Positions 7,537-14,208 of a DNA stretch of 14,208 nucleotides are shown in pieces; within the stretch, counting starts at the first letter, position 1, and each line of letters begins with the position of its first letter. A program made the translations under genes and the position numbers. The notes beneath the pieces were generated by a model that ran no database searches, was not told where the DNA came from, and was given only the letters and a program-made list of their open reading frames with translations. Location: assembly GCA_031275145.1 (NCBI GenBank), contig JAISPE010000017.1:1-14208 (forward strand). Direction: 5' to 3'. This DNA is from Prevotellaceae bacterium (GTDB taxonomy: Bacteria > Bacteroidota > Bacteroidia > Bacteroidales > UBA932).

Positions 7537-8253
7537 ATGAAACATGTTGGTTGGATAATATTTATACTGTTTTTCTCCGTTTCGGGAACAGCAAGAACAA
7601 AAAAAGTTTTGAATGCTTTCGGGATTTCGGCTCCGGTTTATGAAATTCATGGTATTGACGTTTCAAGATACCAGGAAAAAATCAACTGGAAAGAAATATC
7701 CGGTTTCAGGAGCGGAAAAGACAGCATCGGTATAACTTTCGCTTTCGTGAAAGCGACAGAAGGACAGTCGCTGCTCGATAAATATTTCAAATATAACTGG
7801 GAAGAAACGAAGAAACACAATATAATAAGAGGAGCATATCATTATTACAAACCCAATGTAAACTCGAACTTGCAGGTTTCCAACTTTATCAAACATGTCA
7901 AACTGCAAACGGGCGATCTTCCTCCCGTACTTGATATAGAAGAACTCGGTAAATACGGCAGCGCCAATATGAAAAAAGGTATCAAAAACTGGCTGAAACA
8001 GATTGAAAAACATTATGGCGTCAAACCTATAATATATACAAATGCAAATTTTTATAAAAAATATCTGTCGGGTAAAGAATTTAAAAAGTACTATTTCTGG
8101 ATTGCCCATTACACACATACAATTCCGAGAGCCAACAGCGACTGGATTTTCTGGCAATACAGCGACAAGGGCGTAATTAAGAGTATCCGTTCCAAAGTCG
8201 CCCTGAATGTCCATAAAGGAAGCAGGGAAGATCTGTTATCTATTTGTAAATAA
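7537..8253 (+). CDS. Secreted GH25 (Chalaropsis-type) lysozyme
   Basis: The product has 238 residues from the ATG at 7537; a TTG immediately upstream is not needed. Residues 4-18 are a hydrophobic signal segment. The GH25 domain spans about 37-235. Asp41 lies in HGIDVSRYQ at the end of the first barrel strand. FAFVKATEG (68-76) and GAYHYYKP (99-106) follow. Asp133 and Glu135 in PVLDIEE are the catalytic acidic residues by family comparison. IIYTNANFY and WIFWQYSDKG complete the barrel. The enzyme should cleave N-acetylmuramyl bonds in peptidoglycan in the periplasm or outside the cell, for wall remodelling or against competitors. The motif near the end, usually like VDLNVFKG, reads VALNVHKG, with an Ala for the common Asp. 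The gene is more A/T-rich than its flanks and appears to stand alone. Confidence 0.92.
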   Translation: MKHVGWIIFILFFSVSGTARTKKVLNAFGISAPVYEIHGIDVSRYQEKINWKEISGFRSGKDSIGITFAFVKATEGQSLLDKYFKYNWEETKKHNIIRGAYHYYKPNVNSNLQVSNFIKHVKLQTGDLPPVLDIEELGKYGSANMKKGIKNWLKQIEKHYGVKPIIYTNANFYKKYLSGKEFKKYYFWIAHYTHTIPRANSDWIFWQYSDKGVIKSIRSKVALNVHKGSREDLLSICK

Positions 8254-8259
8254 CACTCC

Positions 8260-8269
8260 AAACCGGTTT
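8260..8269. promoter_or_regulatory. Perfect 10-bp palindrome abutting the nuoM promoter
   Basis: AAACCGGTTT is a perfect palindrome that ends one base before the TTTG -33 element of the nuoM promoter. Its place would suit an operator or activator site. It is also only 7 nt after the lysozyme stop, and a 10-bp palindrome can arise by chance, so this is tentative. Confidence 0.25.
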
Positions 8270-8270
8270 C

Positions 8271-8303
8271 TTTGATTTTATCTTAAATTTTATTGTACTT
8301 TTG
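8271..8303 (+). promoter_or_regulatory. Bacteroidetes-type promoter for nuoM-nuoN
   Basis: TTTG (8271-8274) is followed after 21 nt by TACTTTTG (8296-8303), an exact match to the TTTG / TAnnTTTG consensus at accepted spacing. The leader to the ATG at 8385 would be about 75 nt. It contains a seven-pair inverted repeat, TCTCATT (8315-8321) with AATGAGA (8342-8348). The promoter implies that nuoM-nuoN are transcribed as their own unit, not as the tail of a longer nuo operon. Confidence 0.7.
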
Positions 8304-8384
8304 CGGCCTGATTTTCTCATTGGGTTACAGTTAAGATATTTAATGAGAGAATTATATTGGAAATGAAAGTGAAGAAATAGTATT

Positions 8385-9857
8385 ATGAATATATTATCAT
8401 TATTTGTAGCTGTTCCGGTTTTGATGCTGTTGCTACTGTTTATATGTCGAAACATGAAACAGATACGTACTGTTATGGTAGCAGGCTCTTCGGCGCTCAT
8501 GGTTTTGGCGGCCGTACTTGCGGTGATGTTTGTCCACGAAAGGGCGCTGTCCGGCAGCGAGATGCTTTTTACCGACAGCATTGTCTGGTACAGGTCGCTG
8601 AACATACATTACGCTGTCGGGGTTGACGGTATTTCGGTATTAATGATAGCATTGTCCGCAATTATCGTATTTACGGGCGTCTTTTCGTCGTGGAACATGC
8701 CGAGAGAGTACTTTATGTGGTACTGTTTACTGACTGTCGGGGTTTTCGGGTTTTTCATCTCGCTCGACCTGTTCACGATGTTCCTTTTCTACGAGGTAGC
8801 CCTGATTCCGATGTATCTGCTTATAGGAGTGTGGGGTACGGGACGCAAGGAATATTCGGCGATGAAACTGACACTGATGCTTATGGCCGGGTCGGCGTTC
8901 CTGCTGACAGGTATTCTGGGAATATATTTCACATCGGGACACGCAAGCATGAACATCGTTGAACTTGCAGACATGGCAATCCCCGTTTCGCATCAATACT
9001 GGATTTTTCCGCTTACGTTTGTGGGATTCGGCGTACTTGGCGCTCTGTTTCCTTTCCATACATGGTCGCCCGACGGACACGCATCCGCTCCGACAGCCGT
9101 TTCGATGCTTCATGCCGGTGTGCTGATGAAACTTGGCGGATACGGATGTTTCCGCGTTGCAATATACCTTATGCCGGAAGCTGCTCACGATCTCTCATGG
9201 ATATTCCTTATCCTCACCGGCATAAGCGTGGTTTACGGAGCTTTCAGCGCAGTGGTACAGACAGACTTGAAGTATATCAATGCCTATTCGTCGGTAAGTC
9301 ACTGCGGATTAGTTCTTTTTGCCATACTGATGCTTAACCGCACAGCCATGACAGGAGCCGTTCTGCAAATGTTATCGCACGGACTTATGACAGCCCTGTT
9401 TTTTGCGCTTATCGGGCTGATATACGGGCGAACACATACGCGTGACATCCGCGAAATGGGCGGTCTGATGCGGGTAATGCCGTTTGCTTCCGTCTGCTAT
9501 GTGATTGCGGGTCTGGCTTCGCTGGGATTGCCCGGATTGAGCGGGTTCGTTGCCGAAATGACCGTATTTGTCGGCTCGTTCGAGCATGCTGACCTCTTCC
9601 GCCGGATATTGACCGTAGTTGCAACCTGTTCGATAGTGATTACGGCGGTTTACATACTTCGAACGGTTGGTAAAATCCTTTACGGTCCGGTGATTAACGA
9701 ACATCATTTGTCGCTTTCCGACGCTTCGTGGTACGAAAAAGTTTCGGTTGTCGTGCTGATCGCCGGGATAGTGTTTATCGGGATTATGCCGTCGATAGCT
9801 TCCGGCATTATAAGCGACAGTCTTGCGCCCGTTATCAAATATTTAAGTTTATTATAA
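8385..9857 (+). CDS. nuoM: NADH-quinone oxidoreductase subunit M (NuoM)
   Basis: The product is a 490-residue polytopic inner-membrane protein with roughly 14 helices, close to the usual 500. It is one of the antiporter-like subunits of complex I that carry proton translocation coupled to quinone reduction. Family marks are GVDGISVLM (79-87) and LFYEVALIPMYLLIGVWG with key Glu137. FPFHTWSPDGHASAPT follows, with HAGVLMKLGGYG holding Lys249. QTDLKYINAYSSVSH holds Lys296, and GLSGFVAEMTVF holds Glu391 in the distal half-channel. The Glu rather than Lys at that last site separates NuoM from NuoN. The ATG lies behind A/T-rich sequence with no Shine-Dalgarno. It is followed 13 nt later by nuoN. No nuoA-L genes precede it; a lysozyme gene and a promoter do. 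Confidence 0.95.
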   Translation: MNILSLFVAVPVLMLLLLFICRNMKQIRTVMVAGSSALMVLAAVLAVMFVHERALSGSEMLFTDSIVWYRSLNIHYAVGVDGISVLMIALSAIIVFTGVFSSWNMPREYFMWYCLLTVGVFGFFISLDLFTMFLFYEVALIPMYLLIGVWGTGRKEYSAMKLTLMLMAGSAFLLTGILGIYFTSGHASMNIVELADMAIPVSHQYWIFPLTFVGFGVLGALFPFHTWSPDGHASAPTAVSMLHAGVLMKLGGYGCFRVAIYLMPEAAHDLSWIFLILTGISVVYGAFSAVVQTDLKYINAYSSVSHCGLVLFAILMLNRTAMTGAVLQMLSHGLMTALFFALIGLIYGRTHTRDIREMGGLMRVMPFASVCYVIAGLASLGLPGLSGFVAEMTVFVGSFEHADLFRRILTVVATCSIVITAVYILRTVGKILYGPVINEHHLSLSDASWYEKVSVVVLIAGIVFIGIMPSIASGIISDSLAPVIKYLSLL

Positions 9858-9870
9858 AATAAAGATATAA

Positions 9871-11286
9871 ATGGATTTCAGCAATTTTCTAAAAATGCCG
9901 CAGGAAACCGGCTTGATAGCTGTGTTTCTGATTTTAGTAATATACGACATATTCGGCGGCGAACGTTCGATGAAACGGTTTCGTCCGGTAGCCTGCATAT
10001 TGTTTGGGATACATACTGTTGCAGGTTTTTTTGTATCATCCGAAGGTACAGCGTTCGGCGGAATGTACATCAGTTCGGCGATGACCGTCATGATGAAAAA
10101 CATACTCAACACAGCGACCTGTTTCATACTGATGCAGTCAGGGCAATGGCTAAAATCGGAGCCCGCTCTCAAACAGCGTGAAGGAGAATTTTATACACTG
10201 ATGAGCATAACTCTGCTGGGTATGTATATGATGATATCCGCAGGGAACTTCATGATGCTGTATATCAGTATAGAGATGGCAGCCCTGCCTGTCGCCTGCC
10301 TCGCTGCATACAACAAGTACAGGGAACGTTCGGCCGAAGCGGGCGCTAAATTCATTCTGATATCGGCGCTTTCGTCGGGAATAATGATGTTCGGGCTTTC
10401 ATATCTTTACGGGGCTATGGGAACGCTTTATTTCAGCGATTTGAGCACTCTTGTTTCGAGCAGTCCGATGACATTGCTCGGTTTCGCGTTTTTCTTTGCC
10501 GGACTTGCGTTTAAAATTTCGCTTGTACCTTTTCATCTTTGGACTGCCGATGTTTACGAGGGCGCTCCTGTGGGTGTAACAGCCTATCTTTCCGTTGTCT
10601 CAAAGGGAGCGGCCTGTTTTACGCTTATGTTTACTCTTTACCGGGTTTTCGGAAATATCGAAGTCGTCTGGTATCACATACTCTGGGGATTGTCGATTGC
10701 TACAATCATTATCGGCAACCTGTTTGCCATCAGACAAAAAGATATAAAGCGGTTCTTCGCTTTTTCGTCGATATCGCAGGCGGGATACATCATGCTCGGA
10801 ATAATGGGCGGCCCGGAGCAGGGTATAACGGCAACGGTGTATTATGTGCTTGTGTATCTGTTCTCAAACCTTGCCGCTTTCGGGGTAATCACATCGGTCG
10901 AAAATCATTCGGGACGTACCGACATTGCCGCATACAACGGTCTGTACAAGTCGAATCCGAAGCTGGCGTTTGTAATGATGGTTGCCGTATTCTCTTTAGC
11001 CGGAATCCCGCCTTTCGCCGGATTTGTGAGCAAGTTTTTCATATTTGCCGCCGTCGCCGCCAAAGGCGAATATCTGCTTGTGTTCATTGCGCTTGCGAAT
11101 ACTGTGGTCTCGCTATACTACTATTTGTTGATTGTCAAGGCTATGTTTATCAATCAGGCGGATGGACAGGCTGTCGGCAGAATCCGTACCGACAACTATA
11201 ACAAAATCAGTCTCGCACTGTGTACCGTAGCGATATTGATGGCAGGACTTGTAAGCGGCATATACGGGTATATCAACGAAATATAG
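9871..11286 (+). CDS. nuoN: NADH-quinone oxidoreductase subunit N (NuoN)
   Basis: The product is a 471-residue polytopic inner-membrane protein of normal NuoN length. Marks are LYISIEMAALP with Glu135, FKISLVPFHLWTADVYEGAP with Lys215, SVVSKGAACF with Lys245, and IKRFFAFSSISQAGY. GIPPFAGFVSKFFIF holds Lys388, the lysine typical of NuoN where NuoM has Glu. It forms the third antiporter-like module of complex I, between NuoM and the NuoA/J/K part of the membrane arm. It almost certainly shares a transcript with nuoM. The start is the ATG at 9871 in an A-rich stretch. No nuo gene follows. Confidence 0.95.
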   Translation: MDFSNFLKMPQETGLIAVFLILVIYDIFGGERSMKRFRPVACILFGIHTVAGFFVSSEGTAFGGMYISSAMTVMMKNILNTATCFILMQSGQWLKSEPALKQREGEFYTLMSITLLGMYMMISAGNFMMLYISIEMAALPVACLAAYNKYRERSAEAGAKFILISALSSGIMMFGLSYLYGAMGTLYFSDLSTLVSSSPMTLLGFAFFFAGLAFKISLVPFHLWTADVYEGAPVGVTAYLSVVSKGAACFTLMFTLYRVFGNIEVVWYHILWGLSIATIIIGNLFAIRQKDIKRFFAFSSISQAGYIMLGIMGGPEQGITATVYYVLVYLFSNLAAFGVITSVENHSGRTDIAAYNGLYKSNPKLAFVMMVAVFSLAGIPPFAGFVSKFFIFAAVAAKGEYLLVFIALANTVVSLYYYLLIVKAMFINQADGQAVGRIRTDNYNKISLALCTVAILMAGLVSGIYGYINEI

Positions 11287-11328
11287 AAAATAAAAGCATC
11301 TGTTTCGTGCCGAAACTGAAAAGGTGTG

Positions 11329-11439
11329 ATGACGCCTGTCGAAAAAGTCCGCGACCCTTATTTCCACAAAGCTCCTTTAATAGCAGGGGATTATTTCACC
11401 GCCTCCTTATTCTCTTATTTTGTTGCAGGGTTACAATAA
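11329..11439 (+). CDS. Doubtful 36-codon ORF after nuoN
   Basis: From the ATG at 11329 the frame reads MTPVEKVRDPYFHKAPLIAG and then a mostly hydrophobic C-terminus ending FVAGLQ. An AAAGGTG stretch just upstream resembles a Shine-Dalgarno, unusual for this window. The amino-acid mix looks more protein-like than other chance ORFs here. It could be a small protein, the remnant of a lost gene, or chance. The hairpin at 11407-11447 overlaps its end. Confidence 0.25.
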   Translation: MTPVEKVRDPYFHKAPLIAGDYFTASLFSYFVAGLQ

Positions 11440-11447
11440 GGGAATAA
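11407..11447. other. Large stem-loop downstream of nuoN
   Basis: TTATTCTCTTATT (11407-11419) pairs with AATAAGGGAATAA (11435-11447) over 13 positions with one T:G pair. In an alternative fold, TTGT and ACAA extend the stem past a two-base bulge. No T run follows, so it is not a typical rho-independent terminator, but it may stabilise or end the nuoMN transcript. Confidence 0.5.
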
Positions 11448-11586
11448 AGATAGCTGCGGGACTTATGAGGTAATGGGATTGGAATACGGACATATATTAT
11501 TGCTCTATTGAGGTTTTTTTGTTTGAAAATTAGGCTTTTTGCACTGTGTATGAATATTCTGTTTTTTATCATTATATCTTAATTCA

Positions 11587-11617
11587 TTTTTCATCCCCTT
11601 AAAAAATCTTATCTTTG
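11587..11617 (+). promoter_or_regulatory. Likely promoter of the GH3 gene
   Basis: TATCTTTG (11610-11617) matches the -7 consensus TAnnTTTG exactly. TTTT at 11587-11590, 19 nt upstream, is one base off the TTTG -33 element. The ATG lies 36 nt downstream of the -7 box. The GH3 gene is therefore probably transcribed separately from nuoMN. Confidence 0.5.
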
Positions 11618-11653
11618 CAGAAATATTTTTTTTACATTAAATGATTTAAAGAG

Positions 11654-14208
11654 ATGAATAATAGAATTTTTATTGCCGTATTACTGTCGGTATTCATGTT
11701 AAGCGGATGCGGGAGCGACCGTTATCCGTATCAGGACAAGTCGTTAAGTTTTGACAAAAGAGCGGAAGACCTGCTGAGCCGGTTGACGCTGGAAGAAAAA
11801 GTATCGTTAATGACTAACAAATCCGCTGCCGTTGAACGGCTTGGTATTCCGCCATACGACTGGTGGAACGAAGCCCTGCATGGCATTGCGCGCGCGGGAA
11901 AAGCGACAGTGTTTCCGCAATCTATCGGCCTGGCTGCCACTTTCGACGACAATGCAGTGTACGAAATGTTTGACATCGTTTCCGACGAAGCGCGCGCCAA
12001 ACATCACGAATTTAAGCGTAATAATGAATTAAGACGCTACCGGGGACTGACATTCTGGACTCCGAACATCAACATCTTCCGCGACCCGCGATGGGGACGT
12101 GGTATGGAAACCTATGGCGAAGACCCTTATCTGACAAGCCGGATAGGAGTAGCTGCCGTACGCGGTTTACAGGGCGACACAGCCGCCAAATACAGCAAGG
12201 CCCATGCCTGCGCAAAACATTACGCGGTGCATAGCGGTCCCGAATGGAACAGACACTCTTTCGACGCAAAAAACATCTCGAAACGCGACCTGCTCGAAAC
12301 CTATCTTCCTGCTTTCAAAGCGCTGGTGACGGAAGCCAAAGTGAAGGAAGTGATGTGCGCATACAACCGTTTCGAAGGCGAACCCTGCTGCGGAAGCAAT
12401 ACCCTTTTGATGGACATCCTGCGTAACGAATGGGGATACGACAACGTCGTTGTCTCGGATTGCGGCGCTATCGACGATTTCTTCAGGGAAGGCCGGCACG
12501 GTACGCACGAATCTGCCGAAAAAGCTTCTGCCGACGCTGTTATCGCGGGTACCGACCTCGAATGCGGCGGCGCATACAGATCGCTTGTCAATGCCTGCAA
12601 AGCCGGTGACATTACCGAAAAACAAATCGACGCTGCGGTATTCCGTCTCCTGCGCGCACGTTTCCAGTTAGGCATGTTCGATAACGACGAAGATGTGTCG
12701 TGGGCTTCGACGCCTTACTCGATAGTCGAAAGCGAAGAACACAAGGCTAAAGCTCTCGAAATGGCGCGCAAATCAATCGTTCTGCTGAGCAACAGAAACA
12801 GGACTTTGCCTCTGTCGAAAAATCTGAAAAAAGTCGCCGTAATCGGACCCAATGCAAACGATTCCGTGATGTTGTGGGCAAACTATTCCGGTACGCCTAC
12901 CAGAACGGTTACCATCCTGCAGGGGATACAGGCAAAATTGCCGGAAGGCGCCGTGATATACGAAAAAGGCTGCAATCTGGCGGACGACAAAGTGTTTCAC
13001 AGCCAGTTCGACAAATGCGAACACGAGGGAAAACAGGGTTTCAAATCCACTTTCTGGAATACGGCAGACTTTTCGGGCGAGGTGGCCGCTACATTGCAGG
13101 TCGTGCAACCGTTCAAATTCAGCACAGGCGGAAATACTGTTTTTACGGCCGGAGTAAATCTTAATAACTTCTCTGCCCGGTTTGAATCGACATACACTGC
13201 CTCCGAAACCGGCGAACTGTTTTTTCAGATTTCGGGAAGCGACGGTTACCGTTTGACTGTCAACGGTACAAAAGCCCTCGAACGCTGGGGACAGGCCAAC
13301 AAATCGTACACAGACACTCATGCGGCCAAAGTCAAAAAGGGACAGAAATACACGATTGCAATAGAATTTTTCAAAGCCGACACGGGAAACGCTTCTCTGA
13401 ATTTCGACTTCGGATACATGAAGCAGGTTGATTACGAAGCGCTCGCCCGGAATGTTAAAGATGCAGACGCAATTATTTTCGTAGGCGGCATTTCGCGCTA
13501 TCTCGAAGGTGAAGAAATGAATGTGAACTATCCCGGATTTAAAGGCGGCGACCGTACCAACATCGATTTGCCGCAGGTACAGGTAAACGTGTTGAAAACG
13601 CTTGCAAAACTCAACAAACCGCTGGTTTTCGTCATCTGCACCGGAAGCGCTTTTGCTTTGACCCGCGAGGCCGAACTTACCGGCGCCATGGTAAATGCCT
13701 GGTATGGCGGTCAGCAGGGAGGAACAGCCGTTGCCGACGTGCTTTTCGGAGACTATAATCCGGCCGGACGCCTGCCGCTGACATTCTACGCATCATCGGA
13801 CCAGCTCCCCGATTTCGAAGACTATAACGTGGCGACGGGACGGACTTACCGCTATTTCAAAGGAGCGCCTCTCTATCCTTTCGGACACGGACTGAGCTAC
13901 ACGACTTTCGAATACGGCGCAGCAAAACTCGGCAAAAACAGTATCGGCAGAAACGAATCTGTTTCGCTGAACTTCGATCTCAAAAACACCGGCGAACTGG
14001 ACGGCGACGAAGTTATTCAGATTTATATCCGTAACTTGCAGGACGCCGAAGGTCCGATCAAAAGTTTACGGGCATTCAAACGTATTAACATCGCTGCCGC
14101 CGCCACCGAAGCTGTTTCGATTCAGTTGACGCCTAAAGCATTCGAGTTTTTCGATCCGCAAACAGACAGCATGACGGTTAAACCCGGAGTGTACGAAATT
14201 CTGTACGG
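11654..14208 (+). CDS. GH3 family beta-glycosidase lipoprotein with PA14 insert, 3' partial
   Basis: The frame is open for 851 residues to the right edge. The N-terminus is a lipoprotein signal with lipobox LSGC (Cys19), so the enzyme is probably anchored in the outer membrane. The GH3 N-terminal barrel covers about 35-340, with RDPRWGRGMETYGEDPYL and AKHYAVHSGPEWNRH typical of the family. The nucleophile is Asp269 in VVSDCGAIDDF. The C-terminal GH3 domain is split by a PA14-like beta domain at about 456-592 (SGSDGYRLTVNG), as in PA14-bearing beta-glucosidases and xylosidases. The likely acid/base Glu lies in EGEE (618-621), followed by GGDRTNIDLP. An Fn3-like domain starts near 760 and is nearly complete, so only a few residues should be missing. 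Expected action is release of terminal beta-linked sugars from plant-type oligosaccharides. Glucosidase versus xylosidase cannot be decided here. Confidence 0.92.
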   Translation, partial: MNNRIFIAVLLSVFMLSGCGSDRYPYQDKSLSFDKRAEDLLSRLTLEEKVSLMTNKSAAVERLGIPPYDWWNEALHGIARAGKATVFPQSIGLAATFDDNAVYEMFDIVSDEARAKHHEFKRNNELRRYRGLTFWTPNINIFRDPRWGRGMETYGEDPYLTSRIGVAAVRGLQGDTAAKYSKAHACAKHYAVHSGPEWNRHSFDAKNISKRDLLETYLPAFKALVTEAKVKEVMCAYNRFEGEPCCGSNTLLMDILRNEWGYDNVVVSDCGAIDDFFREGRHGTHESAEKASADAVIAGTDLECGGAYRSLVNACKAGDITEKQIDAAVFRLLRARFQLGMFDNDEDVSWASTPYSIVESEEHKAKALEMARKSIVLLSNRNRTLPLSKNLKKVAVIGPNANDSVMLWANYSGTPTRTVTILQGIQAKLPEGAVIYEKGCNLADDKVFHSQFDKCEHEGKQGFKSTFWNTADFSGEVAATLQVVQPFKFSTGGNTVFTAGVNLNNFSARFESTYTASETGELFFQISGSDGYRLTVNGTKALERWGQANKSYTDTHAAKVKKGQKYTIAIEFFKADTGNASLNFDFGYMKQVDYEALARNVKDADAIIFVGGISRYLEGEEMNVNYPGFKGGDRTNIDLPQVQVNVLKTLAKLNKPLVFVICTGSAFALTREAELTGAMVNAWYGGQQGGTAVADVLFGDYNPAGRLPLTFYASSDQLPDFEDYNVATGRTYRYFKGAPLYPFGHGLSYTTFEYGAAKLGKNSIGRNESVSLNFDLKNTGELDGDEVIQIYIRNLQDAEGPIKSLRAFKRINIAAAATEAVSIQLTPKAFEFFDPQTDSMTVKPGVYEILY

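Larger units (their letters stand above)
11287..11653. other. Gap between nuoN and the GH3 gene
   Basis: These 367 nt hold the doubtful short ORF at 11329, the large stem-loop at 11407 and the GH3 promoter at 11610. From 11450 to 11600 the sequence is A/T-rich with T runs, and I see nothing else that can be supported. Confidence 0.6.

Noticed and set aside
10539..11201. 220-codon ORF overlapping nuoN in another frame
   Set aside because: It is a Cys/Arg-rich shadow of nuoN; the nuoN frame has all the membrane helices and key residues.
1..14208. CRISPR array, tRNA/rRNA genes, insertion sequences or phage/defence modules
   Set aside because: I looked for spaced direct repeats, cloverleaf-like segments, transposase or integrase motifs and defence-gene clusters, and found none that could be supported.

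Overview
The window looks like chromosomal DNA from a member of the Bacteroidetes, probably Bacteroidales. Three things point there. The best promoter matches follow the TTTG / TAnnTTTG pattern of that phylum. Most start codons lack a Shine-Dalgarno sequence and sit behind A/T-rich leaders. The gene content fits too: a carboxypeptidase-regulatory-domain plus TonB-plug outer-membrane receptor of the Oar type, an outer-membrane-lipoprotein GH3 glycosidase, and NuoM/NuoN. I cannot name the genus from the sequence. All genes I accept are on the + strand.

Layout. Positions 1-612 hold the 3' part of a gene whose product resembles the uracil-DNA-glycosylase fold. Positions 640-2490 are A/T-rich and look worn. 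They contain a two-helix membrane protein gene with a broken 5' end, a strong hairpin, a short Sel1-repeat protein whose third repeat continues out of frame, a second hairpin repeat and a long non-coding leader. Positions 2495-7110 are richer in G+C and carry the Oar-like TonB-dependent receptor, followed 92 nt later by a secreted type I phosphodiesterase/nucleotide pyrophosphatase. A clear terminator follows at 7136-7170. Positions 7171-7536 are non-coding and hold another copy of the hairpin repeat. A secreted GH25 lysozyme (7537-8253) follows.

A good promoter at 8271-8303 then precedes nuoM and nuoN, which are 13 nt apart. They encode two of the three antiporter-like proton-pumping subunits of respiratory complex I. 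No other nuo gene is visible, so complex I genes appear to be split in this genome. After a 367-nt gap with a large hairpin and a doubtful 36-codon ORF comes a GH3 beta-glycosidase lipoprotein with a PA14 insert. It runs off the right edge probably only a few residues before its end.

How the genes relate. The receptor and phosphodiesterase may act together at the cell envelope, but this rests on adjacency alone. nuoM-nuoN is a clear two-gene unit. The GH3 gene appears to have its own promoter. I see no tRNA, rRNA, CRISPR array, transposase, integrase or defence system. The most unusual material is the family of related palindromic intergenic elements, the two damaged genes on the left, and the isolated nuoMN pair.
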